Part shown: positions 15,521-23,239 of the stretch, piece after piece
Layout: each line of letters opens with the position of its first letter
How positions within the stretch are numbered: position 1 is the stretch's first letter
Source of the DNA: Thalassovita sp.
GTDB taxonomy: Bacteria; Pseudomonadota; Alphaproteobacteria; Rhodobacterales; Rhodobacteraceae
Length of the DNA: 64,000 nucleotides
Direction of reading: 5' to 3'
NCBI GenBank assembly: GCA_017792425.1
Contig: CP051233.1
Coordinates: forward strand, 2,328,706-2,392,705
Translations under genes and position numbers: made by a program
The notes under the pieces: model-generated
Told to the model about the DNA's origin: nothing
Database searches by the model: none
What the model saw: the letters and a program-made list of their open reading frames with translations, nothing else

Positions 15521-16943
15521 TCTGGGTGCCAAGCGGGCCTTCGCTATTCAGCAGATCGGCATAGCGCGGATCGCTCATCAGGCGGCGCAAATCGATTTTC
15601 TGCCCATTCAGAAACGCGGTGCGGCTTACCAAGCGGACACCGTGGCTGTAATCGGCATACCCTGCGCCATGCACTGTGCTAAGCGGTTGGATCGGCTTGC
15701 CGTTACGGCGATGCCAGCCATAGATCGCCACGCGCCCTTGTTTCGCGCTCAGGCGTCGGGTCAGCACCAAGTCTTTCTTGTGGCCGGAAACCAGGACACC
15801 ACCCGCAACGCCTGCCTGGCGCAACTGCGATTCCACCGTATTGTTATGGGTCTGGAAATAGGCGGTGCTGGTCATCATGGCGCCCGGTTTCATCGGGTTG
15901 GGCGTCAGCCGCACATCAGACGCACGATAGATCATGTCCACCATGCGCGTCGTCGGCAGGATCATGTCGAAATCATCTGAAATTCGCTTGGCTGCGTTCA
16001 ACCCCAGCGGCACCCGCACGTAGTCACGGTCGCTGCCCACCGCCAGGTAATCCGGCATGACGCAAATGACAATCTGGGTGGTATTTCCGTCGCTAGCCCG
16101 ACCTGCGATGCTGACAGGCACCAGGTCGCGCAAGAAGGATGGCATGTTGCCTTTGCGGATTTCCCGTTCAAGCACCTGATCGCGCTTCACACCATCCGTA
16201 CTTTGGACGCTGGCCAGCAACGTCTCTACCGGGGTGGCATTTCCAGAACGGCGGGGAATGGCGCGGGCCAGGCTTGCGGGGCAGCTGCCGGAACGCATGA
16301 CCGTGTCAGGCATGATTGCCCGTGGGGTGGGTACGGCGGCAGTACGGGGCACGGCGCTTGCCACTTGCTCTGGCGCAGCCGGCTTTACGGGATCGAACGC
16401 TTCCGCGACTTTCACCTGCGCAAGACCTGCGGGACGAGGTTGCGGACGCAGGGAGGCAATCAATTGGTTCCGGGCAACATCGTCACCCTCTTCTAGGCTG
16501 CGTTGCTGCGGACGAGGTGTCATATCCAAAGCTTCCGCCACCGCTTGGTTTTCACCCAGCAACGCCGGACGTTCGGGCGGCACCACGCTTGGACGCCCCA
16601 GGAAAACCCGCGACACTTGCGAAATCGTGTTACGATCTTGTGGGGGATACTGCACCGTCAGAGTGTCCAGATGCATTGGCTGCGCGACGGTTTCCGGGGC
16701 ACCGACAGCATTTAATGCAACCTGATTACCGAGGGCAGCAGCAGGCGTCTGCAGGCGCTCTGTGACCACAAAGGGCGTCTTGGGCGTGCTGTCCACCTGG
16801 TTTAAGAACGGGTAAGCCCCCGCACCAACGGTGAGCGACCCCAACAAAAAAACGCCCGCCGAAAACGAACGGGGGTACATAAGCAGCGCATACATGGCTG
16901 CGGGGCGCACGGCCCCAATGCTTGCGAGTGATAGTTTTTTCAT
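15504..16943 (-). CDS. exported/anchored protein of an uncharacterised family with YGWH and DYSHG motifs
   Basis: A 479-residue protein with an N-terminal hydrophobic segment (about 25-45, FSAGVFLLGSLTVGAGAYPF) that is a signal anchor or signal peptide. A proline-rich low-complexity region (about 50-215) leads to a conserved domain (about 225-479). Its most striking motifs are DYVRVPLGLNAAKRISDDF, LPTTRMVDMIY, SGHKKDLVLTRR, VAIYGWHRRNGKPIQPL and YADYSHGVRLVSRTAF. Conserved histidines in these motifs suggest an enzyme active site. Proteins with this motif set are, to my recollection, known only as uncharacterised. AAGGG precedes the ATG. It is convergent with the SUMF1-like gene. Function unknown. 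Confidence 0.75.
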   Translation of the reverse strand: MKKLSLASIGAVRPAAMYALLMYPRSFSAGVFLLGSLTVGAGAYPFLNQVDSTPKTPFVVTERLQTPAAALGNQVALNAVGAPETVAQPMHLDTLTVQYPPQDRNTISQVSRVFLGRPSVVPPERPALLGENQAVAEALDMTPRPQQRSLEEGDDVARNQLIASLRPQPRPAGLAQVKVAEAFDPVKPAAPEQVASAVPRTAAVPTPRAIMPDTVMRSGSCPASLARAIPRRSGNATPVETLLASVQSTDGVKRDQVLEREIRKGNMPSFLRDLVPVSIAGRASDGNTTQIVICVMPDYLAVGSDRDYVRVPLGLNAAKRISDDFDMILPTTRMVDMIYRASDVRLTPNPMKPGAMMTSTAYFQTHNNTVESQLRQAGVAGGVLVSGHKKDLVLTRRLSAKQGRVAIYGWHRRNGKPIQPLSTVHGAGYADYSHGVRLVSRTAFLNGQKIDLRRLMSDPRYADLLNSEGPLGTQILASN

Positions 16944-17206
16944 TCATCTGCCCTTAGTCGAAGCCGCACAGCCAAGCAATTTGTTAAATTGACCACGCCC
17001 TTATCGCGGCGCGTTTCAGGCGAAAAACCGCCTGAAAAATGGGGTTTCCAGGTAAAATCCCCCGCATCTTTCGGAAACATGGCCGACCTACTCTGCACGA
17101 AACGCTCAGATTTCCCGCGATTTTTCAAAATCCACTGTTGGCATGAAGCCGTGAATAATGTGGTAATCACAACTACGGGTTAGTGGTGTGAAAAGGGGAA
17201 GGCGGC
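16944..17206. promoter_or_regulatory. divergent promoter region with inverted repeat
   Basis: This 263-base region separates the 479-residue gene (-) from the Sel1-repeat gene (+). It contains a perfect 9-bp inverted repeat TTTCAGGCG-AAAAAC-CGCCTGAAA at 17014-17037, nearly central between the two starts, consistent with a shared operator. The remainder is AT-rich non-coding sequence. The regulator is unknown. Confidence 0.45.
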
Positions 17207-18277
17207 ATGCGAAACGCAAAAACCGGTGTATTGGTCTGGGCTTTTGCCCTTGGAGTGGCGATTACTGGCCTGTCGATGGCCAATCCCCTGATGGCGCAAA
17301 GCGCAGGCCAGGAATGTCGTGCGATCAGCGGAGTTCCCACGGCACAGGCCCCCGTCAGCCGCGACGCCTTCAACGATTATTTCAGCACCCTTGCCCGCGC
17401 TCGCCCTCATTGCGAAGCTGCGGTAATCGGACCCGAACCCGATGCAGAGGCATTGTTTCATCTGGCCGTGATGATGCAGCGCGAAGGGGCGCACCCCTAT
17501 GCGTTGGACTTGTTTGAAATGGCAGCACAGGCGGGCGTGCCGGCGGCACATACCAAGTTGGGGGATTACTACAACTTTGGCATCGGCGGCACACGCGAAG
17601 ACATCGGGCGCGCGGTACGGGAATACGGGAAAGCAGCCGACCTAGGGGATGTCGCGGCCAAGTCGACGATGGCGATCATGTACCAGCTCGGCCGTGGCGT
17701 GCCACGAGACAGCGTGAAAATGCTGGAGGTGCTGCAGGAAACGGCCGATGCAGGCTATCATTTTTCCCAATACCGCCTGGCAGAGCTTTACATGAACCCG
17801 CGCGCACTGCCGCCCGCGCTGGCGGACCAGATGCAATTGCCCGACCCGATAAAGGCGGCCGAGTATTACCAGAAGGCGGCAGCCCAAGGCAGCGCCGAGG
17901 CGCGCGCCAAGATGAAAGAGATTTTCGATGGCGCTGGCGCTTTCGCAGACCCGGTGATCAAGTTCAAACTGATGCAGCACGCGGCTTCTGGCGGGGATGC
18001 GCAGGCGCTGAATGCGCTGGGTTTCCTCTATGAGACTGGGGACGGCGTGGAGTTTGATCCGATAAAGGCGGCGCAGCACTACATCATGGCGCTGGAAACG
18101 GGAAACCTGGACGTCAGCCAACTGCGGGGCCGGGTGAACGGCTACACGCCCCCGTGGAATCGGGAAACGGCGCTGGAATTCCAGATGATCCTGCGGGAAC
18201 GCGAACTTTACCTCGGACCACTGGATGCCTTGGTCGGGTTCGGCACTTTGGCCGCTGCCCGTAAACTGGTGCAATAG
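17207..18277 (+). CDS. exported Sel1-repeat protein with peptidoglycan-binding-like C-terminus
   Basis: A 356-residue protein with a signal peptide (VLVWAFALGVAITGLSMAN, cleavage near LMAQS). From about residue 85 to 300 it carries Sel1-like repeats (for example ALDLFEMAAQAGVPAAHTKL, AVREYGKAADLGDVAAKSTM, AAEYYQKAAAQGSAEARAKM), which form helical scaffolds for protein contacts. The last 40 residues (LEFQMILRERELYLGPLDAL then VGFGTLAAARKL) resemble a PG_binding_1 helix bundle that binds peptidoglycan. AGGGGAAGG precedes the ATG. It probably organises an envelope complex with the neighbouring exported proteins; partners are not known. Confidence 0.83.
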   Translation: MRNAKTGVLVWAFALGVAITGLSMANPLMAQSAGQECRAISGVPTAQAPVSRDAFNDYFSTLARARPHCEAAVIGPEPDAEALFHLAVMMQREGAHPYALDLFEMAAQAGVPAAHTKLGDYYNFGIGGTREDIGRAVREYGKAADLGDVAAKSTMAIMYQLGRGVPRDSVKMLEVLQETADAGYHFSQYRLAELYMNPRALPPALADQMQLPDPIKAAEYYQKAAAQGSAEARAKMKEIFDGAGAFADPVIKFKLMQHAASGGDAQALNALGFLYETGDGVEFDPIKAAQHYIMALETGNLDVSQLRGRVNGYTPPWNRETALEFQMILRERELYLGPLDALVGFGTLAAARKLVQ

Positions 18278-18323
18278 ATCACGACCGCCGCCCGCGATCC
18301 CAAAGGATTCAGTGTGGCAGCAG

Positions 18324-19061
18324 CTACAGGCGCAACCGCTTGAAAATCCGTTCGGGGATGTTGCGGATGATCAGCATGATCAGCCACCAGACCGGCTTGG
18401 CATAAATCACGTCACGCTTTTTCTGAACGGCCTTGAATACGGATTGGGCAACTTCGCCAGGATCGGCCGTCAGCTTGGCCGGAAGTTCCATGTCCTCTGT
18501 CATCTTTGTCGCGACAAACCCGGGCAGCACCGTCAGAACATGCACCCCGCGTTTGGCCAATCGGTTGCGCAAGCCGGACAGGAAGGCCGAGAAACCTGCC
18601 TTGGCCGACCCATAGACATAGTTGGTCGCCCTGCCCCGCTCTCCGGCGACGGAACTGATCCCCACCAAGATGCCGGACCCGCGGGCCTCGTACCGGTTGG
18701 CGAGTTCAGCCAGAATACTGGCCGGTCCTTCAAAGTTGCTGCGCATGACCCGTGCCGCCACCGAAGTGTCATGTTCGCTGTCAGACTGATCGCCCATGAA
18801 GCCGACAGCGCACACCGCAATGTCGGGCAGAGCAGGCAAGGCATCGACGAACCCGCCATGCGACGCGATATCCAACGCGTCGAATTCATGGAGCGTGACA
18901 CTGGCCTGGTACCGCACCTCCAGATCGGCTTTTTCCGGCTCCAGACCCTCCACTTGACGCGCGGCCAGTTGAATGTCGTATCCGGCCTTGGCAAAGCGAT
19001 GGGCCACCGCCAGGGCGATATCGCTTCGCGCACCCAGGATAAGGGCGACTGCTTTGCTCAA
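18324..19061 (-). CDS. dprE2: DprE2-like short-chain dehydrogenase (2-keto-ribose epimerisation, reductase step)
   Basis: A 245-residue SDR with the variant nucleotide motif ALILGARSDIALAVA, the serine ISSVAGERGRA and the active-site YGSAK. The SDIA motif and C-terminal KRDVIYAKPVWWLIM stretch are typical of DprE2, which reduces decaprenylphospho-2-keto-pentofuranose to decaprenylphospho-arabinose with NADH. It overlaps the DprE1-like gene by four bases (ATGA). In mycobacteria this pair forms the donor for arabinogalactan; in Azorhizobium related genes supply D-arabinose for Nod factors. The substrate here is inferred from the operon. Confidence 0.88.
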   Translation of the reverse strand: MSKAVALILGARSDIALAVAHRFAKAGYDIQLAARQVEGLEPEKADLEVRYQASVTLHEFDALDIASHGGFVDALPALPDIAVCAVGFMGDQSDSEHDTSVAARVMRSNFEGPASILAELANRYEARGSGILVGISSVAGERGRATNYVYGSAKAGFSAFLSGLRNRLAKRGVHVLTVLPGFVATKMTEDMELPAKLTADPGEVAQSVFKAVQKKRDVIYAKPVWWLIMLIIRNIPERIFKRLRL

Positions 19062-20380
19062 TATTCCAACCTTTCGGATTGCGCAGACCGAAAAACGGAC
19101 GCATCGCCCCGGATGGTGCGAAAACGCGCATATGCCTCTGCCCGCTGTTCAGACAGCCTGAACACTTCTGGCCCCATGCGGCTGTCCTTTGCCAGATAAA
19201 ACCGCCCACCGTACCGCATGGTGATGCTGTCCAGATCATTCAACAAGGCCAGGGTTGTCCTGTTCATCGGAAAGTCCAGCGCCAGCGTATAGCCCTCCAT
19301 CGGGAAAGAAAACCTGTCGTCTTGCGGGCCGAACCGCTTGAGCACCGCCAGGAACGACCCCGCGCCCGCACCTGCGATGACCGACAGCAGCTCCGTCAGC
19401 CCGGCCTGCGCCTGGCCCAGCGGAATGACACATTGGAACTGGGCAAAGCCCCGGCGGCCATAAATCCTGTTCCACCCCAATATCGCATCAAGTGGGTAGA
19501 AAAAGGTATCCCAGTCCACCAATTGTCGTTCCGTATTGTGCTTGCCCTTCCAGTAGTAAAGAGCGTTGAAAGCGCGAACACTGAAGCGGTTCAATGCCCA
19601 ACCGGGAAAATCCAAAGGCACGCTCAACTTGCGTTTCGCAGGCACCTGCAACGGGGTCACGCGATGCTTTTGCGGTATGGCGTCCGTCTTTGCGTGTTCG
19701 CCCAGCATCACCAGCGACCGCCCCAGCCCCTTGCCGGTCTGCAGGCAATCAATCCAGGCGACAGAATAGGTCGTGTCCATCGACTGCTCAAAAAGGTCGA
19801 TGGCATGAGAGATGTTTTCAGCGGCCAATATGCGCTGTTCGATCCAGGCCGACGGGACAGGCCGCAGACGAATGGCAGCGCGCAGGATGACACCGGTCAG
19901 CCCCATTCCGCCAATCGTCCACTCGAACAGCTCTGTATTTTGTTGGGCAGAGCATCGCTGAACAACGCCATCACCGGTGACAACATCAATCCATTCAACG
20001 CATCTCCCGAAACTGCCGTCCTTGTGGTGGTTCTTGCCGTGCACATCGGCAGCGATCATGCCACCCAGGGTCACGAACTTGGTGCCGGGTGTCACAAAGG
20101 GGAACCAGCCGCGCGGCAGGAAGGCTTCTAGGATATCCTCCAACAAGACACCTGACTCTGCTTCCAGCAGGCCGGTGTCCGCATCGAACGCCAGCATACG
20201 GTTAAAGTGTTTCAGGTGGATTGTATTGCTGGCACTGACGGCGCTGTCACCATAGGCGCGCCCGTTGCCACGCGCGATGGCGTCGCCTTGCCGCACAAGC
20301 TGGATCAGGGCATCCAGATCCCGCGGCGCACTAAGCCGCGCTTCTATGACCGGATATCGTCCCCACCCGGACAGCTTCAT
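19058..20380 (-). CDS. dprE1: DprE1-like FAD-dependent decaprenylphospho-ribose 2-oxidase
   Basis: A 440-residue flavoprotein of the vanillyl-alcohol-oxidase/D-arabinono-lactone-oxidase fold. The FAD-binding part shows ARGNGRAYGDSAVS and TLGGMIAADVHGKNHHKDGSF, the latter a DprE1 hallmark. The C-terminal region carries DFPMNRTTLALLNDLDSI and GRFYLAKDSRM. It oxidises the C2 hydroxyl of the polyprenyl-phospho-ribose so that DprE2 can complete the epimerisation to the arabinose donor. It overlaps both neighbours by four bases. No signal peptide is visible; the reaction occurs at the membrane on a lipid-linked substrate. Confidence 0.9.
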   Translation of the reverse strand: MKLSGWGRYPVIEARLSAPRDLDALIQLVRQGDAIARGNGRAYGDSAVSASNTIHLKHFNRMLAFDADTGLLEAESGVLLEDILEAFLPRGWFPFVTPGTKFVTLGGMIAADVHGKNHHKDGSFGRCVEWIDVVTGDGVVQRCSAQQNTELFEWTIGGMGLTGVILRAAIRLRPVPSAWIEQRILAAENISHAIDLFEQSMDTTYSVAWIDCLQTGKGLGRSLVMLGEHAKTDAIPQKHRVTPLQVPAKRKLSVPLDFPGWALNRFSVRAFNALYYWKGKHNTERQLVDWDTFFYPLDAILGWNRIYGRRGFAQFQCVIPLGQAQAGLTELLSVIAGAGAGSFLAVLKRFGPQDDRFSFPMEGYTLALDFPMNRTTLALLNDLDSITMRYGGRFYLAKDSRMGPEVFRLSEQRAEAYARFRTIRGDASVFRSAQSERLEY

Positions 20381-20799
20381 GACATGCGCACCAGTTGCGC
20401 GTCGGAAAAAACGAACCTGCGGTCCAGCTGGTACTTCACCACATAGCCAATGGCCAGCCCGATGACAGCGCCAAGTTCACGCATCGCATCCGTTCTCCAC
20501 ACCAGCCAGAATCCCGTTTCGAAACCCCAGAAAATGGCGGTCGTGACGACACCCATCGCGGTGTACAGCGTAAATTTCCTGCTGTGCGCCTTCATCCCGC
20601 TGCTATTGTCCCCGAATATCCAACGCTTGTCCAAAACGTATTTCACCAACAGACCCACAACCGTCCCTGCAAAGACAGCCACGGCAAACATTGCGCCGTG
20701 GTCCGCGAACCATAGCAACAGCCGTTGTGTAGCCAAATTGGCCACCGTCGCCAACACGGCAAAGAACGCGTAGCGCATGACCAGCGCGCGCAACGTCAC
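20377..20799 (-). CDS. GtrA-family membrane protein
   Basis: A 140-residue protein with four hydrophobic segments (YAFFAVLATVANLATQRLLL, AVAVFAGTVVGLLVKYVLD, and two more after residue 75) and the characteristic KYVLDKRWIF between helices 2 and 3, echoed by VKYQLDRRFVFSD at the end. GtrA proteins are thought to flip polyprenyl-phosphate-linked sugars across the inner membrane. Here it would move the arabinosyl (or ribosyl) lipid to the periplasmic side. Four-base overlaps with both neighbours. Confidence 0.9.
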   Translation of the reverse strand: MTLRALVMRYAFFAVLATVANLATQRLLLWFADHGAMFAVAVFAGTVVGLLVKYVLDKRWIFGDNSSGMKAHSRKFTLYTAMGVVTTAIFWGFETGFWLVWRTDAMRELGAVIGLAIGYVVKYQLDRRFVFSDAQLVRMS

Positions 20800-22229
20800 A
20801 GCAATGCTCCAGCAGCCGCAGCGGCAACGATAACAACCAGGCAGACCTGGCTTACCGTGTCTTTCGCGGCATAAACCACAGGATCGTCATGCATGAACCC
20901 GCGATGGGTCATCAGCACCATGCGAGTCAGCCAGTACAACAGGATACAACAGATACCCCACAACGCCGTCGGATAGACATAAAGCTGCACAACGGAGGGT
21001 GAATTCAGATACAATGCCAGAACCAGTACGGAAACATAGCCGGCAGCCAAGGCAACCATGCTGATAATCGGCAAGTCCTCTACGTGATAGCCGCGTCCCC
21101 GCGCCTCTATTGCGCCGCGTTGCGCCATATCCACCAGTTCGGCCTGCCGCTTGATCGCCGCCAACGACAGGAAGAAGAAAATCGAGAACGCCAACAGCCA
21201 AACGGACAGATCAATGCCCGTAGCGACACCCCCCGCGATGATCCGCATGGTATAAAGCCCCGCCAGAATGCAGATATCCACAACTGTCTTGCGCTTGAGC
21301 TTCAGCGAATAGGCGGTGGTCAACAGGTAATATCCGGTCAGCGTAAGCAGGAACATCCCCCCAAGGAAGGACGCCAACAAAGCGCCCGCAACAAGCAGAA
21401 CCGCCGCCAGGACTCCACCGTGGGCAATCGGCAAAGCCCCTGATGCAAGGGGGCGCTGTCGCTTTCTGGGATGGGCCCGGTCTGCGGTCAGATCCAGAAG
21501 ATCGTTCAGGACATAGACGCTTGATGCGATCAGGCTGAAGGCGATGAAGGCCAGAATGCTGCTGATCCATGTGGCGCTGTCCAACCTGTGAGCCGCCAGC
21601 ATCGGCAGAAAGACCAGGATGTTTTTCAGCCACTGATGCGGGCGTAGTTCCTGAACATAGGGGGCAATCGACTTCTCCCTCGTCTCCAGATGCTCGAACG
21701 GCTTGCCCAGGTTTTCGGCCTTTTTCCGTAGAGATCGGGGCGCGTTCACCGTCACGACCCTGCCCGCGACATTCCAGACGGGCAAATCCGCCTCGGCGTC
21801 GCCCATATAGCAAAACGCGCCTGCGCCAAACCTTTCCACCAGAAAAGAAGCTTTGGCAGGCCCTTTCAGGTTCGTCACCGCGTCAGACCCGTGCACCTCG
21901 TCAAAAATCTGCAGGTGTTCCGCGATTTGCGCAGCAAGGCTTTGGTTGGACGCGGTCACCAAGGCCGTGTGTCCACCCTGTTGCCGATACGCACGGACAT
22001 AGGCGATCACGTCGTCATCATAGGGCAGACCGCGCACATCAAGATCCGCTGCCCCGCGCAGATACTCCTTCAACGCGGCCTTGCCACGCACAAGGGTCGC
22101 GACGGAACGGATTGCACAGCGCCAATCCCGACCAAGGGCGGACCAAAAACTTTCGAACAGCATATCCGATTTCAGCAACGTGCCGTCCAAATCGACTATC
22201 AGCACCTCTTTGCCGTCCATACGTGTCAC
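20796..22229 (-). CDS. HAD phosphatase-UbiA prenyltransferase fusion (polyprenyl-phosphate phosphoribosyltransferase-like)
   Basis: A 477-residue fusion. Residues 1-180 are a HAD hydrolase (nucleophile DLDGTLLKSDML, later GDAEADLPVW). Residues about 190-477 are a UbiA-type membrane domain with some eight helices and the motif NDLLDLTADRAHPRKRQRPL, matching decaprenyl-phosphate phosphoribosyltransferase (Rv3806c type). The UbiA half would transfer 5-phosphoribose from PRPP to polyprenyl phosphate, and the HAD half would remove the 5-phosphate, a step done by a separate enzyme in mycobacteria (inference). It is the first gene of the four-gene - strand operon. Confidence 0.87.
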   Translation of the reverse strand: MTRMDGKEVLIVDLDGTLLKSDMLFESFWSALGRDWRCAIRSVATLVRGKAALKEYLRGAADLDVRGLPYDDDVIAYVRAYRQQGGHTALVTASNQSLAAQIAEHLQIFDEVHGSDAVTNLKGPAKASFLVERFGAGAFCYMGDAEADLPVWNVAGRVVTVNAPRSLRKKAENLGKPFEHLETREKSIAPYVQELRPHQWLKNILVFLPMLAAHRLDSATWISSILAFIAFSLIASSVYVLNDLLDLTADRAHPRKRQRPLASGALPIAHGGVLAAVLLVAGALLASFLGGMFLLTLTGYYLLTTAYSLKLKRKTVVDICILAGLYTMRIIAGGVATGIDLSVWLLAFSIFFFLSLAAIKRQAELVDMAQRGAIEARGRGYHVEDLPIISMVALAAGYVSVLVLALYLNSPSVVQLYVYPTALWGICCILLYWLTRMVLMTHRGFMHDDPVVYAAKDTVSQVCLVVIVAAAAAGALL

Positions 22230-22757
22230 GCCTCGATCAACCTTTGGATGTACCTATTGCACGCTACAGGTCGATTGTTAGTACATAGCCTCCCTGTGGT
22301 CCATCTGGTTGATGCGCCTTGGATGGTGGGGTGACCCCAAAGCTTTCCGGCAACCGGCTTGTGGTATGTCGCGGCAGGAAATCGCCCTTTGTCATCTCTT
22401 TGCTGCCTGAAACAAGTGAGAAGCGATCAAATCCCATAAGGCCCGTTTGGCCGGGCCTTTGTCCGGTAAGAGCAAACCGGGCGACTGGACTATATTCGCA
22501 ATTCGGAAAGGCATTCCTCGGGACGGACAATGATCGCCTTCCATACGCGCCCCTGCAGACATATTCACCCCCAAAGGCCGCACAAGGTGTCGGGCCCCGC
22601 AGAAGCGACATCCATGCCAAACCTCTTGTTGCAGTATTCCCCAATACAGAAACAATCCCCGAAACGCCCGCCATTGTCACATTTAACCCATTTCAGACAC
22701 GGTATCGGCCGATCGCTTTCCTTGCGATGTCCAGAACGGGGGGCATCGGTCTCGGCC
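22230..22757. other. intergenic stretch upstream of the arabinosyl-donor operon
   Basis: No supported gene. A + strand frame (22319-23026) crosses this stretch, but its first 140 codons have no recognisable domain and irregular composition. The promoter of the UbiA-first operon must lie between 22230 and about 22330. A GC-rich inverted repeat AGGCCC...GGGCC around 22439-22459 may form a hairpin. Confidence 0.35.
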
Positions 22758-23212
22758 AATGGCGCAGACCGAGTGGTCTATCTACAACGCGACGATCAGC
22801 GTGCTGGATGCGGACACCGGAGTGCAGCAGAGCATGTTGGACCTGTCCTTCCGCCGTGAACGGGCTGTTTCTCGATAACTACCTAGGCACGGCAGCGGGG
22901 CCGCACAAGTTCGACCGGGTTGGCGGCACTATGACAGCGGATGGCCACTATACCTACGTTGTCGGGTTGCCGCTGTCGGGGAAACCAAGGCTGAAAGCTG
23001 AACCTGTCCCCGCAGGCTGGCGTTGACCTGGCCAATTCGCAGTGTGGCGAGACGGGTTTCACGCAGACCGACCGCTACGGCCTCAAGGGCTGGACCAACA
23101 CGATCCGACTGGAAGGAGAACACGCGGGCAGTTTTGTTTCCAGTTCGCTCGGCGTGGAACAGGTGTTCAGCCAGCAATTCTGCGCAAAAAGGCCCTTTGA
23201 CGTCTGCCCGTG
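22758..23212 (+). pseudogene. frameshifted remnant of an unidentified gene
   Basis: Coding-like sequence continues through three frames. ATG 22758 gives a peptide beginning MAQTEWSIYNATISVLDADT that stops at about 22877. The next frame carries on with LFLDNYLGTAAGPHKFDRVG and YVVGLPLSG until about 23026. A third frame then reads AGVDLANSQCGETGFTQTDR and SSSLGVEQVFSQQFCAKRPFDV. The parts join naturally, so this looks like one beta-rich protein of at least 145 residues broken by two frameshifts. No family was recognised. It ends directly before the duplicated RTX 3' end at 23243. Confidence 0.5.
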
Positions 23213-23239
23213 CCGTTCGCCGGCGCGGGCTTGTTCATT

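Noticed and set aside
22319..23026. A 235-codon + strand frame taken as a gene
   Set aside because: Only its last third is protein-like, and that continues into other frames on both sides. A frameshifted remnant explains it better.
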